From: Streptomyces sp. P9-A2
GTDB taxonomy: Bacteria > Actinomycetota > Actinomycetes > Streptomycetales > Streptomycetaceae
Assembly: GCF_036634175.1 (NCBI RefSeq)
Contig: NZ_JAZIFX010000001.1
Span: forward strand, 2,604,001-2,668,000
DNA length: 64,000 bases
Reading direction: 5' to 3'
A model generated the notes under the pieces. The model made no database searches. It saw nothing but the letters and a program-made list of their open reading frames with translations, and was not told the origin of the DNA. Of this stretch, positions 35,464 to 46,710 are shown piece after piece; position 1 is the stretch's first letter, and each line of letters opens with the position of its first letter. The translations under genes were made by a program, and so were the position numbers.

Positions 35464-36483
35464 TCATCTGCGCGGCTGTGCGTCCAGTACCTTCTGGAGC
35501 GCCTCGAACTCCTCGACGCACTTTCCGGAACCGAGCGCCACGCTGTCCAGCGGGTCCTCGGCGATGTGGATGGGCATGCCCGTCTCCCGGCGCAGCCGCT
35601 CGTCCAGACCGCGCAGCAGAGCACCGCCGCCGGTCAGCACGATGCCCCGGTCCATGATGTCGCCGGACAGTTCCGGCGGGCACTTGTCGAGAGTGGTCTT
35701 GACGGCGTCCACGATCGAGTTGACGGGCTCCTCGATCGCCTTGCGGACTTCGCCGGCGGAGATGACCACGGTCTTGGGCAGCCCGGAGACGAGGTCCCGG
35801 CCGCGGATCTCGGTGTGTTCGTCGGTGTCGAGGTCGTACGCCGAACCGATGGTCAGCTTGATCTGCTCGGCCGAACGCTCACCCAGCAGGAGGGAGTACT
35901 CCTTCTTGACGTACTGGATGATCGCGTTGTCCAGTTCGTCGCCCGCGACCCGGATGGACTGGGCGGTGACGATGCCGCCGAGGGAGATGACCGCGACCTC
36001 CGTGGTGCCGCCGCCGATGTCCACCACCATGTTGCCCGTGGCCTCGTGGACCGGCAGGCCGGAACCGATGGCCGCGGCCATGGGCTCCTCGATGATGTGC
36101 ACTTGGCGGGCGCCGGCCTGGGACGACGCCTCGATGACAGCGCGGCGCTCCACGCCCGTGATGCCGGAGGGGACACAGACGACGACCCGAGGGCGGGCCA
36201 GATGCCGCCGCTTGTGGATCTTCAGAATGAAGTAGCGGAGCATCCGCTCGGTGATCTCGAAGTCGGCGATGACGCCGTCCTTCAGCGGACGGACGGCGAC
36301 GATGTTGCCGGGGGTGCGCCCGATCATCTTCTTCGCTTCGGCCCCGACCGCCAGGATGCCACCGGTATTGGTGTTGATCGCGACGACGGACGGCTCATTG
36401 AGTACGATTCCGCGACCCCTGACGTACACCAGCGTGTTGGCGGTCCCGAGGTCGACAGCCATGTCACGGCCGATGAACGACAT
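35464..36483 (-). CDS. mreB: Actin-like cell-shape protein MreB
   Basis: 339 residues. Actin-fold phosphate loops are [17 protein letters not shown] and [18 protein letters not shown], the adenosine motif is [16 protein letters not shown], and the subdomain segment is [11 protein letters not shown]. It forms membrane-bound filaments; in Streptomyces it acts mainly during sporulation rather than in vegetative tip growth. ATG 36483 is chosen because GGGGA lies six bases upstream; an in-frame ATG at 36495 has no such site. Confidence 0.97.
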   Translation of the reverse strand: MSFIGRDMAVDLGTANTLVYVRGRGIVLNEPSVVAINTNTGGILAVGAEAKKMIGRTPGNIVAVRPLKDGVIADFEITERMLRYFILKIHKRRHLARPRVVVCVPSGITGVERRAVIEASSQAGARQVHIIEEPMAAAIGSGLPVHEATGNMVVDIGGGTTEVAVISLGGIVTAQSIRVAGDELDNAIIQYVKKEYSLLLGERSAEQIKLTIGSAYDLDTDEHTEIRGRDLVSGLPKTVVISAGEVRKAIEEPVNSIVDAVKTTLDKCPPELSGDIMDRGIVLTGGGALLRGLDERLRRETGMPIHIAEDPLDSVALGSGKCVEEFEALQKVLDAQPRR

Positions 36484-36955
36484 AGAGTTCCCCATGAGGA
36501 TTCGTCTGGCCTTCCCACTGGCTTTTGAGGGCTTTTCAGGTAGGCGAGGTGGGTGCGGTGACGCGAAGGCTTCCATCGTAGACGCGCCTTCGCGAACACG
36601 GCGCGAGGGTCTTCGCCATTGTCATCAGATGGCGGGTCCCGTTGCTTGTGGAGACGGGCCATCGGGGGCACGCGTTCCCCCGAACGCCGCCCGTATGTCG
36701 AAAAGGTCTGGGGGCAAAGCCCCCAGACCGTCGCCAGGCGGCCAAAACCGCAGTCCACGGCCGCTATGCGATTGTTATGCGGGCCTTGGCGGACGATCGT
36801 CGCGCGCGGCCCGCGCACCACTTGTCGTACGCGTGTTGTACACGACCGCTGTACACATTCGTTATGCACGGCGCTTACGCCGGGCAGACCTGTGCGGGTG
36901 ATCAATACGCGCGGCTGATACGAACCGCTGATACGGACCGTGGTGCCCGCGTCCG
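36484..36955. other. Long mreB upstream region
   Basis: About 470 bases between ndk and mreB without a supported gene. It holds the ndk-side hairpin (36705-36729) and AT-richer patches around 36760-36860 that would suit mreB promoters. I could not fix any -35/-10 pair with confidence. Confidence 0.4.
36705..36729 (-). terminator. Terminator between ndk and mreB
   Basis: A perfect 11-bp stem GGTCTGGGGGC-AAA-GCCCCCAGACC. It is 230 bases past ndk, so it may also serve as a barrier in the mreB leader. Confidence 0.75.
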
Positions 36956-37369
36956 TCAGGCGTGGCCCGGGAAGAAGATCTTGACCTCGCGCTCGGCGGA
37001 CTCCTCGGAGTCGGAGGCGTGGATCAGGTTCTCCCGGACGATGACACCGAAGTCCCCGCGGATCGAACCCGGGGCCGCGGCGACCGGGTCGGTCGGGCCG
37101 GTCAGCTGGCGCACGCCCTCGATGACCCGCTCACCCTCGACGATCATCGCCGCGACCGGGCCGGAGGCCATGAACTCCACCAGCGGCTCGTAGAACGGGC
37201 GGCCGGCGTGCTCCGCGTAGTGCTGCTCCAGGGTGGCACGGTCCAGGGTCCGCAGCTCCAGCGCAGTGATCCGCCAGCCGGCCTTGCGCTCGATACGGCT
37301 GATGATCTCGCCGACCAGGGAGCGGCGGACGGCGTCCGGCTTCAGGAGGACGAGGGTGCGCTGTGTCAT
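36956..37369 (-). CDS. ndk: Nucleoside-diphosphate kinase
   Basis: 137 residues, normal length. It starts [16 protein letters not shown]; the active-site histidine is in [11 protein letters not shown] (about residue 117), with [21 protein letters not shown] conserved loop before it. It balances NTP and dNTP pools by transferring gamma-phosphate. ATG 37369. It lies between DUF4233 and mreB on the same strand. Confidence 0.98.
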   Translation of the reverse strand: MTQRTLVLLKPDAVRRSLVGEIISRIERKAGWRITALELRTLDRATLEQHYAEHAGRPFYEPLVEFMASGPVAAMIVEGERVIEGVRQLTGPTDPVAAAPGSIRGDFGVIVRENLIHASDSEESAEREVKIFFPGHA

Positions 37370-37546
37370 GATGTGCGGCTCCTTGCAGGCCAGGAAGTCG
37401 GATGGCCCGAGGCTACCCGGTGGGGCGGCGGAGTCGACACCCGGACCTCGTCGCCCGACGGCCCCGCTGCCGCGGGAAGCACGATCAGCGGTACGCCGGG
37501 CACAGGGGAGGAGCCGGGACCGTCTCCGCGTCGGCGGAGGGGCCCG

Positions 37547-37576
37547 GGTGCCGGGCACCGTGAAGCACCCGGCACC
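37547..37576 (-). terminator. Terminator after the DUF4233 gene
   Basis: 9-bp perfect stem GGTGCCGGG/CCCGGCACC, 12 bases past the DUF4233 stop. Confidence 0.65.
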
Positions 37577-37588
37577 GACAACGCCCTG

Positions 37589-37927
37589 CTACGCCGGCTG
37601 TTGTGCGGCGAACCGGGCCTTCGCCTCGTCGATCTTGCGCCCGTAGTGCACCGAGGCCCACCAGAGCACCGCGAACAGCACGCCCAGGATGAACATCATC
37701 GGGACGACCACGCCGGAGGCGATCAGGATGATCTGCAGGGCCCAGCCGAGGGCGACGCCCCCGGGCCGGGTGATCATCCCGCACAGGGCCACGGACAGGA
37801 ACATGGCGATGCCGCAGACCGTCCACACGGTGCCGACCGCCAGGTCCGGGTCCTTCATCGCGACCAGTCCGGCGAACCCGATGACGAGGAACTCGCTGAT
37901 CAGGGTCGACGCGCAGAGTGTACGCAC
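37589..37927 (-). CDS. DUF4233 membrane protein
   Basis: 112 residues with four predicted transmembrane helices (FLVIGFAGLVAM, VWTVCGIAMFLSVALCGM, ALQIILIASGVVVPMMFILG, VLFAVLWWASVHYG). It starts six bases after the folC stop. DUF4233 genes typically follow folC in actinomycetes; the role is unknown. The coupling to folate polyglutamylation is positional only. Confidence 0.9.
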   Translation of the reverse strand: MRTLCASTLISEFLVIGFAGLVAMKDPDLAVGTVWTVCGIAMFLSVALCGMITRPGGVALGWALQIILIASGVVVPMMFILGVLFAVLWWASVHYGRKIDEAKARFAAQQPA

Positions 37928-37933
37928 GGTGTC

Positions 37934-39475
37934 TCAGCTCTTTCCCAGAAGCAGTCGGGCCTCGCCGACCGTGATGACGGAACCGGTGACGAGCACACCG
38001 GCGCCGGTGAACTCGCCCTCCTCCTCGGCGAGCGTGATCGCCGCCTCCAGCGCGTCGGGCAGCCGGGGTTCGACCTGGACGCGGTCCTCGCCGAACACCT
38101 CGACGGCGATCCCCGCGAGTTCGTCGGCGTCCATCGCGCGGTGGGTGGAGTTCTGCGTGACGACGACCTCGGCGAAGACCGGCTCGAAGGCCTCCAGCAG
38201 CCCGCGTACGTTCTTGTCGCCGCTCGCGCCGACCACGCCGATGAGCCGGCTGAACTGGAACGCCTCCCCGATCGCTCCGGCCGCGGCCCGCGCGCCCGCC
38301 GGGTTGTGGGCGGCGTCCAGCACGACGGTGGGCGACCGGCGTACGACCTCCAGCCGGCCCGGTGAGGCGACGGCGGCGAAGGCCTTGCGGACGGTGTCGA
38401 TGTCCAGCGGCTCGGCACGCTGGGCGCCGACGCCGAAGAACGCCTCCACGGCGGCGAGCGCCACGGCAGCGTTGTGCGCCTGGTGGGCGCCGTGCAGCGG
38501 CAGGTACACCTCGGGGTACTCGCCGCCCAGGCCGCGCAGGGTCAGCTGCTGGCCGCCGACGGCGACCTGCCGGGCGGCGACGCCGAACTCCAGCCCTTCC
38601 CGGGCCACGGTCGCGTCGACTTCGACGGCCTTCCTCAGCAGCACCTGGGCCGCTTCGACCGGCTGCTGGGCCATGATCACCGTCGCGTCCGGCTTGATGA
38701 CGCCGGCCTTCTCGGTGGCGATCTCGGCGGGCGTGGTGCCGAGCCGGTCGGTGTGGTCGAGATCGATCGGCATCACCACGGCGACACCCGCGTCGATCAC
38801 ATTGGTGGCGTCCCAGCTGCCGCCCATGCCGACCTCGACGACGGCGGCTTCCACCGGCGCGTCGGCGAAGGCCGCGTACGCCATGCCGGTGAGCACCTCG
38901 AAGAAGGACAGCCGGTGCTCCTGCTGTGCGTCGACCATCTCGACGTACGGCGCGATGTCGCGGTACGTCTCCACGAACCGCTCGGCGGAGACCGGCGCGC
39001 CGTCGAGGCTGATCCGCTCGGTGACGGACTGGACGTGCGGCGAGGTGTAGCGCCCGGTGCGCAGTTCGAAGGCGCCGAGGAGGGCCTCGATCATGCGGGC
39101 GGTGGACGTCTTGCCGTTGGTGCCGGTGATGTGGATCGACGGGTACGCGCGCTGCGGCTCGCCCAGGACGTCCATCAGCGCGGCGATCCGGTCGAGGGAC
39201 GGCTCCAGCTTGGTCTCGCCCCAGCGGGTCGCCAGTTCTCCCTCGACCTCCCGCAGCGCCTTGTCGACCTCGGGGTCCGCCGGCCGCGCGGGCGCGTCGG
39301 ACTCGGGCGGGCCGCCCTGGGTGCGCAGGGTGCGGCTGCCGGCCTCGATCACCGCGAGGTCGGGGTCCCGCTGCGTCTCGGCCTCGATGATCTCCTCGAA
39401 GGAATCGAGGGGGTACAGAGGATCCGGCCGGTCGTCGTGGCCGTCGTGGTTGCCGTTCGGGGGGAGGTCGCTCAC
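37934..39475 (-). CDS. folC: Folylpolyglutamate synthase / dihydrofolate synthase
   Basis: 513 residues. A charged N-terminal extension of about 70 residues (HDGHDDRPDPLYPLDSFEE) precedes the Mur-ligase fold: P-loop ITGTNGKTSTARMIEALL, TSPHVQSVTERI, EVGMGGSWDATNVID, the DH motif in PIDLDHTDRLG, and VLDAAHNPAGARA in the C-terminal domain. It adds glutamate to folates, and may also make dihydrofolate. GTG start at 39475. It is co-oriented with valS, 380 bases downstream of it. Confidence 0.95.
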   Translation of the reverse strand: MSDLPPNGNHDGHDDRPDPLYPLDSFEEIIEAETQRDPDLAVIEAGSRTLRTQGGPPESDAPARPADPEVDKALREVEGELATRWGETKLEPSLDRIAALMDVLGEPQRAYPSIHITGTNGKTSTARMIEALLGAFELRTGRYTSPHVQSVTERISLDGAPVSAERFVETYRDIAPYVEMVDAQQEHRLSFFEVLTGMAYAAFADAPVEAAVVEVGMGGSWDATNVIDAGVAVVMPIDLDHTDRLGTTPAEIATEKAGVIKPDATVIMAQQPVEAAQVLLRKAVEVDATVAREGLEFGVAARQVAVGGQQLTLRGLGGEYPEVYLPLHGAHQAHNAAVALAAVEAFFGVGAQRAEPLDIDTVRKAFAAVASPGRLEVVRRSPTVVLDAAHNPAGARAAAGAIGEAFQFSRLIGVVGASGDKNVRGLLEAFEPVFAEVVVTQNSTHRAMDADELAGIAVEVFGEDRVQVEPRLPDALEAAITLAEEEGEFTGAGVLVTGSVITVGEARLLLGKS

Positions 39476-39517
39476 GGGGCCAGTCTACGTATCCGCCCGC
39501 ATCCGCCCCACGGCAGC

Positions 39518-39556
39518 CGAAAGCCCCCGGAACCGTTCGGGCTCCGGGGGCTTTCG
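39518..39556 (-). terminator. Hairpin between valS and folC
   Basis: 14-bp perfect stem CGAAAGCCCCCGGA/TCCGGGGGCTTTCG, upstream of folC and past the valS 3' repeat. It has a T-rich arm edge and looks like a terminator. Confidence 0.8.
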
Positions 39557-39579
39557 AGGAGGTGGGACGGCCGGGGGCC

Positions 39580-39856
39580 AGGGTCTTTCGTTTGGATCGG
39601 GCCGGATCAGGGAGCGGGGTCCTGGGGGTCCCTCCCTGTTCGAGCGGAGCCGAGAACTTGGGAGAGCGTGCCTCGCAAGGCGGAGGAGGGAGCCGAGTGG
39701 GGTCTCCCCTGCTCGAGCGGAGTCGAGAGCTTGGGGAAGGAGCCCTGGGGACCGACGACAACGCGGCGGTGGGGGTCCCTCCCACGTGAGCGAAGCCGAG
39801 CGTGGGGGAGCGGTGCCGGACCCCGCGAGCCCGGCCCGATCCAAACGAGAGACCCT
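39580..39856. repeat. 277-bp compound inverted repeat at the 3' end of valS
   Basis: Outer arms of 26 bp with one mismatch (AGGGTCTTTCGTTTGGATCG... at 39580-39605 and its complement at 39831-39856). Between them are three copies of a GAGCGGAGYCGAGARCTTGGG-like unit (about 39640, 39715 and 39787), each able to form its own hairpin with flanking CCCTCCC/GGGAG-type sequence. The right arm includes the first two bases of the valS stop codon. Such units recur between genes in Streptomyces. Confidence 0.75.
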
Positions 39857-42476
39857 AAGCCTTCGGGAGCCGCTCCAGCTGGGCCCCGATGCGGGCGATG
39901 TCCTCGTCCGCCTTGGCGAGGCGCGTACGGATCTTGTCGACCACGTGGTCGGGGGCCTTGGCCAGGAACGCCTCGTTGCCCAGTTTGGCCTCCGCCTGCA
40001 GGCGCTCCTTCCGCGCGGCCTCGAGGTCCTTGGTGAGGCGCTTGCGCTCCGCCTCGAAGTCGATCACCCCGGACAGGTCCAGGGCGACCTCGACGCCCGC
40101 CACCGGCAGGGTCGCCGTCGCGGTGAACGCGTCGCCCTCCGGCTGGAGGCGCAGCAGCTGCCGGATCGCCGGCTCGTGCGGGGCGAGCGCCGAGCCGTCG
40201 AGGGACAGCCGGGCGGGGACCCGCTGGCCGGGCTGCAGGCCCTGGTCGGCGCGGAAGCGGCGGACCTCGGTGATGACGGACTGGAGGGTCCCGATCTCCC
40301 GCTCGGCGCCGGCGTCCCGGAAGCCGCTGTCGGTGGGCCAGTCGGCGATGACGAGCGACTCGCCGCCGGTCAGCGTCGTCCACAGGGTCTCGGTGACGAA
40401 CGGGACCACCGGGTGCAGCAGCCGCAGCGTGACGTCCAGGACCTCGCCGAGGACGCGCTTGCTGACCTCGGCCGGTTCGCCGCCCGCCTGGAACGTCGTC
40501 TTGGACAGCTCGACGTACCAGTCGAAGACCTCGTCCCACGCGAAGTGGAACAGGGCGTCGGACAGCTTGGCGAACTGGAAGTCGTCGTAGAACGCGTCGA
40601 CCTCGGCGACGACCGAGTTCAGCCGGGACAGGATCCAGCGGTCGGTGGACGACATCGTCGACGCGTCCGGCAGCGGGCCGTCCACCGTCGCGCCGTTCAT
40701 CAGGGCGAAGCGGGTCGCGTTCCAGATCTTGTTGGCGAAGTTGCGGGAGCCCTGGACCCAGTCCTCGCCGATCGGCACGTCGACGCCCGGGTTGGCGCCG
40801 CGCGCGAGGGTGAAGCGCAGGGCGTCGCTGCCGTACTTGTCCATCCAGTCCAGCGGGTTGACCGCGTTGCCGAAGGACTTCGACATCTTCTTGCCGAACT
40901 GGTCGCGGACCATGCCGTGCAGGGCGATGGTGTGGAACGGCGGGGTGCCGTCCATCGCGTACAGGCCGAACATCATCATCCGGGCGACCCAGAAGAAGAG
41001 GATGTCGTAGCCGGTGACCAGGACGGAGTTGGGGTAGAACTTCGCGAGCGACTCGGTCTGTTCGGGCCAGCCCAGCGTCGAGAAGGGCCACAGGCCCGAC
41101 GAGAACCAGGTGTCGAGGACGTCGGTGTCCTGGTGCCAGCCCTCGCCGCCGGGCGCCTCGTCGTCGGGTCCGACGCAGACGACCTCGCCGTCGGGGCCGT
41201 ACCAGACGGGAATCCGGTGGCCCCACCACAGCTGCCGGGAGATGCACCAGTCGTGGAGGTTGTCGACCCAGTCGAAGTACCGCTTCTCCATCTCCTGCGG
41301 GTGGATCTTGACGCGGCCGTCGCGGACGGCGTCACCTGCGGCCTTCGCCAGCGGACCGACCTTGACCCACCACTGCATGGACAGCCGCGGCTCGACGGTG
41401 GTCTTGCAGCGCGAGCAGTGGCCGACGCTGTGGACGTAGGGCCGCTTCTCGGCGACGATCCGGCCTTCGGCGCGCAGTGCGGCGACGATGGCGGAGCGTG
41501 CCTCGAGCCGGTCCTGGCCCTGGAAGGGGCCGTGGACGGTGATGACGGCGTGCTCGTCCATCACGGTGAGGGACGGCAGGTCGTGGCGGCGGCCGATCTC
41601 GAAGTCGTTCGGGTCGTGGGCCGGGGTCACCTTGACGGCGCCGGTGCCGAACTCGGGGTCGACGTGCTCGTCGGCGACGACCGGGATGGAGCGGTCGGTC
41701 AGCGGCAGCTTGATGAGCTTGCCGATCAGGTGTTTGTACCGCTCGTCCTCGGGGTGGACGGCGACGGCCGTGTCGCCGAGCATTGTCTCGGCGCGGGTGG
41801 TGGCGACGACGATGGTGTCGTCCCCGTCGCCGTACTTCATGGAGACGAGCTCGCCGTCGTCGTCCTGGTACTCGACCTCGATGTCCGAGATGGCGGTCAG
41901 ACAGCGCGGGCACCAGTTGATGATGCGCTCGGCGCGGTAGATCAGCTCGTCGTCGTAGAGCCGCTTGAAGATGGTCTGGACGGCCTGGGACAGCCCCTCG
42001 TCCATGGTGAAGCGCTCGCGCGACCAGGCGACGCCGTCGCCGAGGCGGCGCATCTGCCCGGAGATCTGGCCGCCGGACTCGCCCTTCCACTGCCAGACCC
42101 GCTCGACGAAGGCCTCCCGGCCGAGGTCGTGCCGGGACTTGCCCTCCTTGCCGAGTTCCCGCTCGACGACGTTCTGCGTGGCGATGCCGGCGTGGTCCAT
42201 GCCGGGCTGCCACAGCGTCTCGAAGCCCTGCATGCGCTTGCGGCGGGTCAGGGCGTCGATGAGGGTGTGCTCGAAGGCGTGCCCGAGGTGCAGGCTGCCC
42301 GTGACGTTCGGCGGGGGGATGACGACGGTGTACGGGGGCTTGTCGCTCTTCGCGTCCGCCTCGAAGTAGCCCCGCTCCACCCAGCGCTCGTACAGCGGCC
42401 CCTCTACGTCGGCCGGCGCGTACTGGGTCGGCAGTTCGGAGGTGGGCGGCTGCGGCTGCTGAGAGTTCTCGGTCAC
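39855..42476 (-). CDS. valS: Valyl-tRNA synthetase
   Basis: 873 residues from GTG 42476. Class I motifs are [13 protein letters not shown] (HIGH-equivalent) and KKMSKSFGN. The editing (CP1) domain contains [13 protein letters not shown] and a WCPRCLTAI zinc-ribbon-like segment; [16 protein letters not shown] and the C-terminal coiled-coil arm ([20 protein letters not shown]) complete the protein. It charges tRNA-Val and edits Thr-tRNA-Val. GAGG is only four bases from the start. No T-box was found in the short upstream region. Confidence 0.97.
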   Translation of the reverse strand: MTENSQQPQPPTSELPTQYAPADVEGPLYERWVERGYFEADAKSDKPPYTVVIPPPNVTGSLHLGHAFEHTLIDALTRRKRMQGFETLWQPGMDHAGIATQNVVERELGKEGKSRHDLGREAFVERVWQWKGESGGQISGQMRRLGDGVAWSRERFTMDEGLSQAVQTIFKRLYDDELIYRAERIINWCPRCLTAISDIEVEYQDDDGELVSMKYGDGDDTIVVATTRAETMLGDTAVAVHPEDERYKHLIGKLIKLPLTDRSIPVVADEHVDPEFGTGAVKVTPAHDPNDFEIGRRHDLPSLTVMDEHAVITVHGPFQGQDRLEARSAIVAALRAEGRIVAEKRPYVHSVGHCSRCKTTVEPRLSMQWWVKVGPLAKAAGDAVRDGRVKIHPQEMEKRYFDWVDNLHDWCISRQLWWGHRIPVWYGPDGEVVCVGPDDEAPGGEGWHQDTDVLDTWFSSGLWPFSTLGWPEQTESLAKFYPNSVLVTGYDILFFWVARMMMFGLYAMDGTPPFHTIALHGMVRDQFGKKMSKSFGNAVNPLDWMDKYGSDALRFTLARGANPGVDVPIGEDWVQGSRNFANKIWNATRFALMNGATVDGPLPDASTMSSTDRWILSRLNSVVAEVDAFYDDFQFAKLSDALFHFAWDEVFDWYVELSKTTFQAGGEPAEVSKRVLGEVLDVTLRLLHPVVPFVTETLWTTLTGGESLVIADWPTDSGFRDAGAEREIGTLQSVITEVRRFRADQGLQPGQRVPARLSLDGSALAPHEPAIRQLLRLQPEGDAFTATATLPVAGVEVALDLSGVIDFEAERKRLTKDLEAARKERLQAEAKLGNEAFLAKAPDHVVDKIRTRLAKADEDIARIGAQLERLPKA

Positions 42477-42614
42477 GCGCCTCAGTTTAGAGGTGTCACG
42501 GCCCAGTCCCGAAACGCGATTCCTTTGTAACGGTGCACCCCCCGGCGGTCTGATCACGCCGGAGCTGAGACAGGATGTCAGCGACACATAGGCATCTGGA
42601 GGGGAACCCAGACA

Positions 42615-43541
42615 ATGAGCCACAATCAGCCGGGCCCGTACGGCGGGCAGCCCCAGCAGCCCGGACCGTACGGTCAGCCGGGTCCCTACGGCCAGCAGCC
42701 GCAGGCTCCGCAGCCCGGCTACGGATACCCCCAGCAGGCTCCGCAGCCCGGCCAGCCCGGGTACGGCTACCCGCCCCAGCCCGGCCAGGGTGTCCCGCCG
42801 CAGCAGCCCCCGTACGGCCAGGCCCCGTACGGGGCGCCCCAGCCCCCGCCGTCGGGTGACAGCGCCAAGAAGGCCGGCTGGATCATCGGCGCGGTGGCGG
42901 TCGTGGCGGCGATCGGTGTCGGCGTGTACTTCGTGATCGGCGGGGGCGGTGTGGAGGACGACGGTCCGCACAAGCTCTCGGCGCCGGAGAAGGTGATGGG
43001 CGAGTACACGCGCGTCGGGGTGGGCGGCGAGGACTCGAGCTCCGGCACCACCGAGGACCTGGCCAAGGGCGGCGTGAAGAACGGCAAGTCGGTGGGCGCC
43101 CAGTACTCGACGGCCGACTTCAGCAGGTACGACCCGAAGAACCCCGACCCGGCCGACATGCCCGGCCAGGACGAACTGCTCAAGGCGAAGGGCGTGACGT
43201 TCTTCGGCGCCTACGGCGAGGTCGAGGACCCCGAGGCCGCCGTGGACAAGCTCTTCGCCAACATCAAGAAGGAGACCGAGAAGAGCTCGGCCAACGAGCT
43301 CATGACCGAGCTGGTGGGCGAGCCCGAGGCGGTCGACCTCGACGGCGCGGTCATGAAGTGCCAGGCGGGCAAGGGCAACAACAACCTCACCCAGCAGGAG
43401 ACCACCAACTGGTTCTGCGTCTGGGCCGACAACAGCACGGTCGCCGTCGTCTCCCCCGGTGACAACACCAAGGACATCACCAAGGACGCCGCCGCGGACA
43501 TCACCACGAAGCTCCGCGACGACGTGCGCGTCCCGGCGTAG
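42615..43541 (+). CDS. Membrane-anchored protein with Pro/Gly/Tyr/Gln-rich N-terminus
   Basis: 308 residues. Residues 1-80 are a low-complexity repeat ([13 protein letters not shown]); residues 88-110 are one transmembrane helix ([21 protein letters not shown]); the outer 195 residues are an acidic soluble domain with two Cys (MKCQAGKG and [10 protein letters not shown]) that may form a disulfide. Such N-terminal tails in actinobacteria are cytosolic and self-associating. I do not recognise the outer domain. It is divergent from valS and has GGAGG ten bases before ATG 42615. Confidence 0.85.
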   Translation: MSHNQPGPYGGQPQQPGPYGQPGPYGQQPQAPQPGYGYPQQAPQPGQPGYGYPPQPGQGVPPQQPPYGQAPYGAPQPPPSGDSAKKAGWIIGAVAVVAAIGVGVYFVIGGGGVEDDGPHKLSAPEKVMGEYTRVGVGGEDSSSGTTEDLAKGGVKNGKSVGAQYSTADFSRYDPKNPDPADMPGQDELLKAKGVTFFGAYGEVEDPEAAVDKLFANIKKETEKSSANELMTELVGEPEAVDLDGAVMKCQAGKGNNNLTQQETTNWFCVWADNSTVAVVSPGDNTKDITKDAAADITTKLRDDVRVPA

Positions 43542-43574
43542 TACGTCGCGCGCCCCCGCGCAGTAGGTGGAAGT

Positions 43575-43610
43575 GTGAAGGGCCCCGGTCACTCGACCGG
43601 GGCCCTTCAC
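43575..43610. terminator. Bidirectional terminator between 42615 gene and clpX
   Basis: A perfect 16-bp stem GTGAAGGGCCCCGGTC/GACCGGGGCCCTTCAC with loop ACTC, serving two convergent genes. Confidence 0.9.
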
Positions 43611-43660
43611 GTGTCGTCACCTGCGCGGGGAACGGCAGTTGCCGCCACACCGCCGTGCCG

Positions 43661-44947
43661 CTATGCCGTCTTCTGCTCGCCCGGTCCGCGGCCGCGGGCG
43701 TCGCGCGGGATCAGCGTCGGGTTGACGTTGGAGAGGACCACGTCCGCGGTGATGACCACGCGGGCGACGTCCTTGCGGGACGGGACCTCGTACATGACGC
43801 CCTGGAGGACTTCCTCCATGATGGCGCGCAGGCCGCGGGCGCCGGTCTGGCGGAGGATGGCCTGGTCGGCGATGGCTTCGAGGGCCTCGCGCTCGAAGTC
43901 CAGCTCCACACCGTCGAGTTCGAAGAGACGCTGGTACTGCTTGACGAGCGCGTTGCGCGGCTCGACCAGGATCTGGAGCAGGGCCTCGCGGTCGAGGTTG
44001 TGGACCGAGGTGATGACCGGGAGCCGGCCGATGAACTCGGGGATCATGCCGAACTTGACCAGGTCCTCCGGCATGACCTGCTCGAACTGGTCCTTGGACT
44101 CGATGTCCCGCTTGGAGCGGATCGTCGCGCCGAAACCGATGCCCTTGGCGCCGGCCCGGCCTTCGATGATCTTCTCCAGGCCAGAGAAGGCACCGCCCAC
44201 GATGAACAGGACGTTCGTCGTGTCGATCTGGATGAACTCCTGGTGCGGGTGCTTGCGGCCGCCCTGCGGCGGGACGGACGCCGTGGTGCCCTCGAGGATC
44301 TTCAGCAGGGCCTGCTGGACGCCCTCGCCGCTCACGTCACGCGTGATCGACGGGTTCTCGCTCTTGCGCGCGACCTTGTCGATCTCGTCGATGTAGATGA
44401 TGCCGGTCTCGGCCTTCTTGACGTCGTAGTCGGCGGCCTGGATCAGCTTCAGCAGGATGTTCTCGACGTCCTCGCCGACGTACCCGGCCTCGGTGAGGGC
44501 GGTGGCGTCCGCGATCGCGAACGGGACGTTCAGCATGCGGGCGAGGGTCTGGGCGAGGAGGGTCTTGCCGGAGCCGGTGGGGCCCAGCAGCAGGATGTTG
44601 GACTTCGCCAGCTCGATGGCGTCCTCGCGGCTCTGGGCGCCGCCGTTCTCCCCCGCCTGGACCCGCTTGTAGTGGTTGTACACGGCGACGGAGAGGGCCT
44701 TCTTGGCCGATTCCTGGCCGACCACGTATCCCTCGAGGAACTCGTAGATCTCACGGGGCTTGGGAAGTTCCTCCCAGCGGACCTCGCTGGTCTCGGCGAG
44801 CTCTTCCTCGATGATCTCGTTGCAGAGGTCGATGCACTCGTCGCAGATGTACACACCGGGCCCTGCGATGAGCTTCTTGACCTGCTTCTGGCTCTTGCCG
44901 CAGAACGAGCACTTGAGCAGATCGCCGCCGTCACCGATGCGTGCCAC
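43661..44947 (-). CDS. clpX: ATP-dependent unfoldase ClpX
   Basis: 428 residues from GTG 44947. The N-terminal zinc-binding domain has C-SFC and C-DEC ([22 protein letters not shown]). The AAA+ core has Walker A GPTGSGKT, Walker [11 protein letters not shown], sensor/pore segments and the IGF-type loop region that docks ClpP. ClpX unfolds tagged substrates and feeds ClpP. It follows clpP2 on the same strand. Confidence 0.98.
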   Translation of the reverse strand: MARIGDGGDLLKCSFCGKSQKQVKKLIAGPGVYICDECIDLCNEIIEEELAETSEVRWEELPKPREIYEFLEGYVVGQESAKKALSVAVYNHYKRVQAGENGGAQSREDAIELAKSNILLLGPTGSGKTLLAQTLARMLNVPFAIADATALTEAGYVGEDVENILLKLIQAADYDVKKAETGIIYIDEIDKVARKSENPSITRDVSGEGVQQALLKILEGTTASVPPQGGRKHPHQEFIQIDTTNVLFIVGGAFSGLEKIIEGRAGAKGIGFGATIRSKRDIESKDQFEQVMPEDLVKFGMIPEFIGRLPVITSVHNLDREALLQILVEPRNALVKQYQRLFELDGVELDFEREALEAIADQAILRQTGARGLRAIMEEVLQGVMYEVPSRKDVARVVITADVVLSNVNPTLIPRDARGRGPGEQKTA

Positions 44948-45136
44948 GGTGTGCTTCCCCTTCGCCTGGGAGCCGCCTGGACGTCAACGTCCAGCGACTC
45001 CTGGTGCTGCCTTATGTCCGACGGTACCTTGCCGGGCCCCCCGTTCGGGCCCCCCTCGGCGCGGTTCGCTTCGGCGTGAACCGTCATGAACCATGCCAAG
45101 GGGCGGCAGACGATACAGCCTCTCGGGCCCCACGCG

Positions 45137-45817
45137 TCAGCGCAGGCTGGAGTTGTCCAACTTCCGGGTGCTGATGACCTGGTCGATCAGGCCGTAGCTC
45201 AGCGCGTCCTCGGCCGTGAGGATCTTGTCGCGCTCGATGTCCTCGCGGATCTTCTCGACCGGCGTGGTGGAGTGCTTGGCCAGCATGTCCTCGAGCTGCG
45301 CACGCATGCGGAGGATCTCGTTGGCGGCGATCTCCAGGTCGGAGACCTGGCCGCGGCCGGTCTCGCTGTACGGCTGGTGGATCAGCACGCGCGCGTTCGG
45401 CAGCGCCATGCGCTTGCCGGGGGTACCGGCGGCGAGCAGGACGGCGGCGGCGGAGGCGGCCTGGCCCATGCAGACCGTCTGCACGTCGGGCTTCACGTAC
45501 TGCATGGTGTCGTAGATCGCCGTCAGCGCGGTGAAGGAGCCACCGGGGCTGTTGATGTAGACCGAGATGTCCCGGTCGGGGTCCATCGACTCCAGGCACA
45601 GCAGCTGCGCCATGACGTCGTTGGCGGAGGCGTCGTCGATCTGCACGCCGAGGAAGATCACGCGCTCCTCGAAGAGCTTCGCGTACGGGTCGTACTCGCG
45701 GATGCCCTGGGAGGTGCGCTCGACGAAGCGCGGGATGATGTAGCGGGACTCGGCCGCGGGGCCGGTGTACTCGGCACGGGCGCGGTCGTACAGGCCGCTG
45801 CCGGGGAAGTCGTTCAC
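45137..45817 (-). CDS. clpP2: ATP-dependent Clp protease proteolytic subunit 2
   Basis: 226 residues from GTG 45817, with AGGAG six bases upstream. Catalytic Ser is in [10 protein letters not shown], His in LIHQPY, and Asp in the [12 protein letters not shown] region. It has a longer N-terminus ([20 protein letters not shown]) than ClpP1. The two ClpP subunits form a mixed tetradecamer in actinobacteria. It starts about 120 bases after the clpP1 stop. Confidence 0.97.
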   Translation of the reverse strand: MNDFPGSGLYDRARAEYTGPAAESRYIIPRFVERTSQGIREYDPYAKLFEERVIFLGVQIDDASANDVMAQLLCLESMDPDRDISVYINSPGGSFTALTAIYDTMQYVKPDVQTVCMGQAASAAAVLLAAGTPGKRMALPNARVLIHQPYSETGRGQVSDLEIAANEILRMRAQLEDMLAKHSTTPVEKIREDIERDKILTAEDALSYGLIDQVISTRKLDNSSLR

Positions 45818-45938
45818 GGTATCTCCTGGAAAGGGGCTGAGGCGGTCGGCCGGGGCTGCTGGGGCTGCCACCGGACCCTGGAGGGGCCCGGTGGGGGGTC
45901 TCCTACGGAGCCGTGGCTCCTGGGCTCCCGTGGGCCGC

Positions 45939-46559
45939 TCAGGCCGCCCCGGTGCCGCCGCCGCCCGGCATGCCCGCGGCCGTGGTCATGACGTCGTCGA
46001 TGAGGCCGTACGCCTTGGCCTCGAAGGCGTCGAACCAGCGGTCGCGGTCCGAGTCACGGGTGATCTGCTCGATCGTCTGGCCGGTGTGCTGGGAGGTGAG
46101 CTCGGCCATGCGCTTCTTGGTGTGCAGCAGCCGCTCGGCGTGGATCTTGATGTCCGAGGCCGAGCCGGCCAGGCCGGCGGAGGGCTGGTGGATCAGGATC
46201 TCCGCGTTCGGCAGCGCGAAGCGCTTGCCGGGCGTACCCGCGCTGAGCAGGAACTGACCCATCGAGGCCGCGAGGCCCATGGCGATGGTCACCACGTCGT
46301 TCTTGATGTACTGCATGGTGTCGTAGATCGCCATGCCGGCGGTGATCGAGCCGCCGGGGCTGTTGATGTAGAGGTAGATGTCCTTGTCCGGATCGGCGGC
46401 AAGGAGCAGCAACTGTGCGGTGATCTTGTTGGCGATGTCGTCGTCGACCGCCTGGCCGAGGAAGATGATCCGCTCGCCGAGCAGCCGGTTGTAGACCTGG
46501 TCGCCGAGGCCACCACCGATGGAAGGCTCGCCGGCGGCTGAAGGCATCAGATTCGTCAC
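45939..46559 (-). CDS. clpP1: ATP-dependent Clp protease proteolytic subunit 1
   Basis: 206 residues from GTG 46559 (AGGTGG five bases upstream). Catalytic Ser in [10 protein letters not shown], His in LIHQPSAG, Asp in the [10 protein letters not shown] segment. The C-terminus is Gly-rich ([13 protein letters not shown]). First gene of clpP1-clpP2; a ClgR-type box lies about 150 bases upstream. In Streptomyces this operon is needed for normal development. Confidence 0.97.
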   Translation of the reverse strand: MTNLMPSAAGEPSIGGGLGDQVYNRLLGERIIFLGQAVDDDIANKITAQLLLLAADPDKDIYLYINSPGGSITAGMAIYDTMQYIKNDVVTIAMGLAASMGQFLLSAGTPGKRFALPNAEILIHQPSAGLAGSASDIKIHAERLLHTKKRMAELTSQHTGQTIEQITRDSDRDRWFDAFEAKAYGLIDDVMTTAAGMPGGGGTGAA

Positions 46560-46710
46560 GTATCCACCTGCTCGTTTTACGACGGCGCCGGGCCGTCTCA
46601 CGTGTTCTGCCGGGGCGTGGGGCCGTCCGGCCGTGCTCGCGGACTCCCCTGCCCTCGTACTCATGGACCCTAACGCGCGGGCCCCTTCGGGGAATCCCGC
46701 AGCAGGGGGT

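Noticed and set aside
42477..42614. T-box riboswitch for valS
   Set aside because: Only about 140 bases to the divergent gene, and no T-box sequence (TGGNACCGCG-like) or terminator/antiterminator pair was found.
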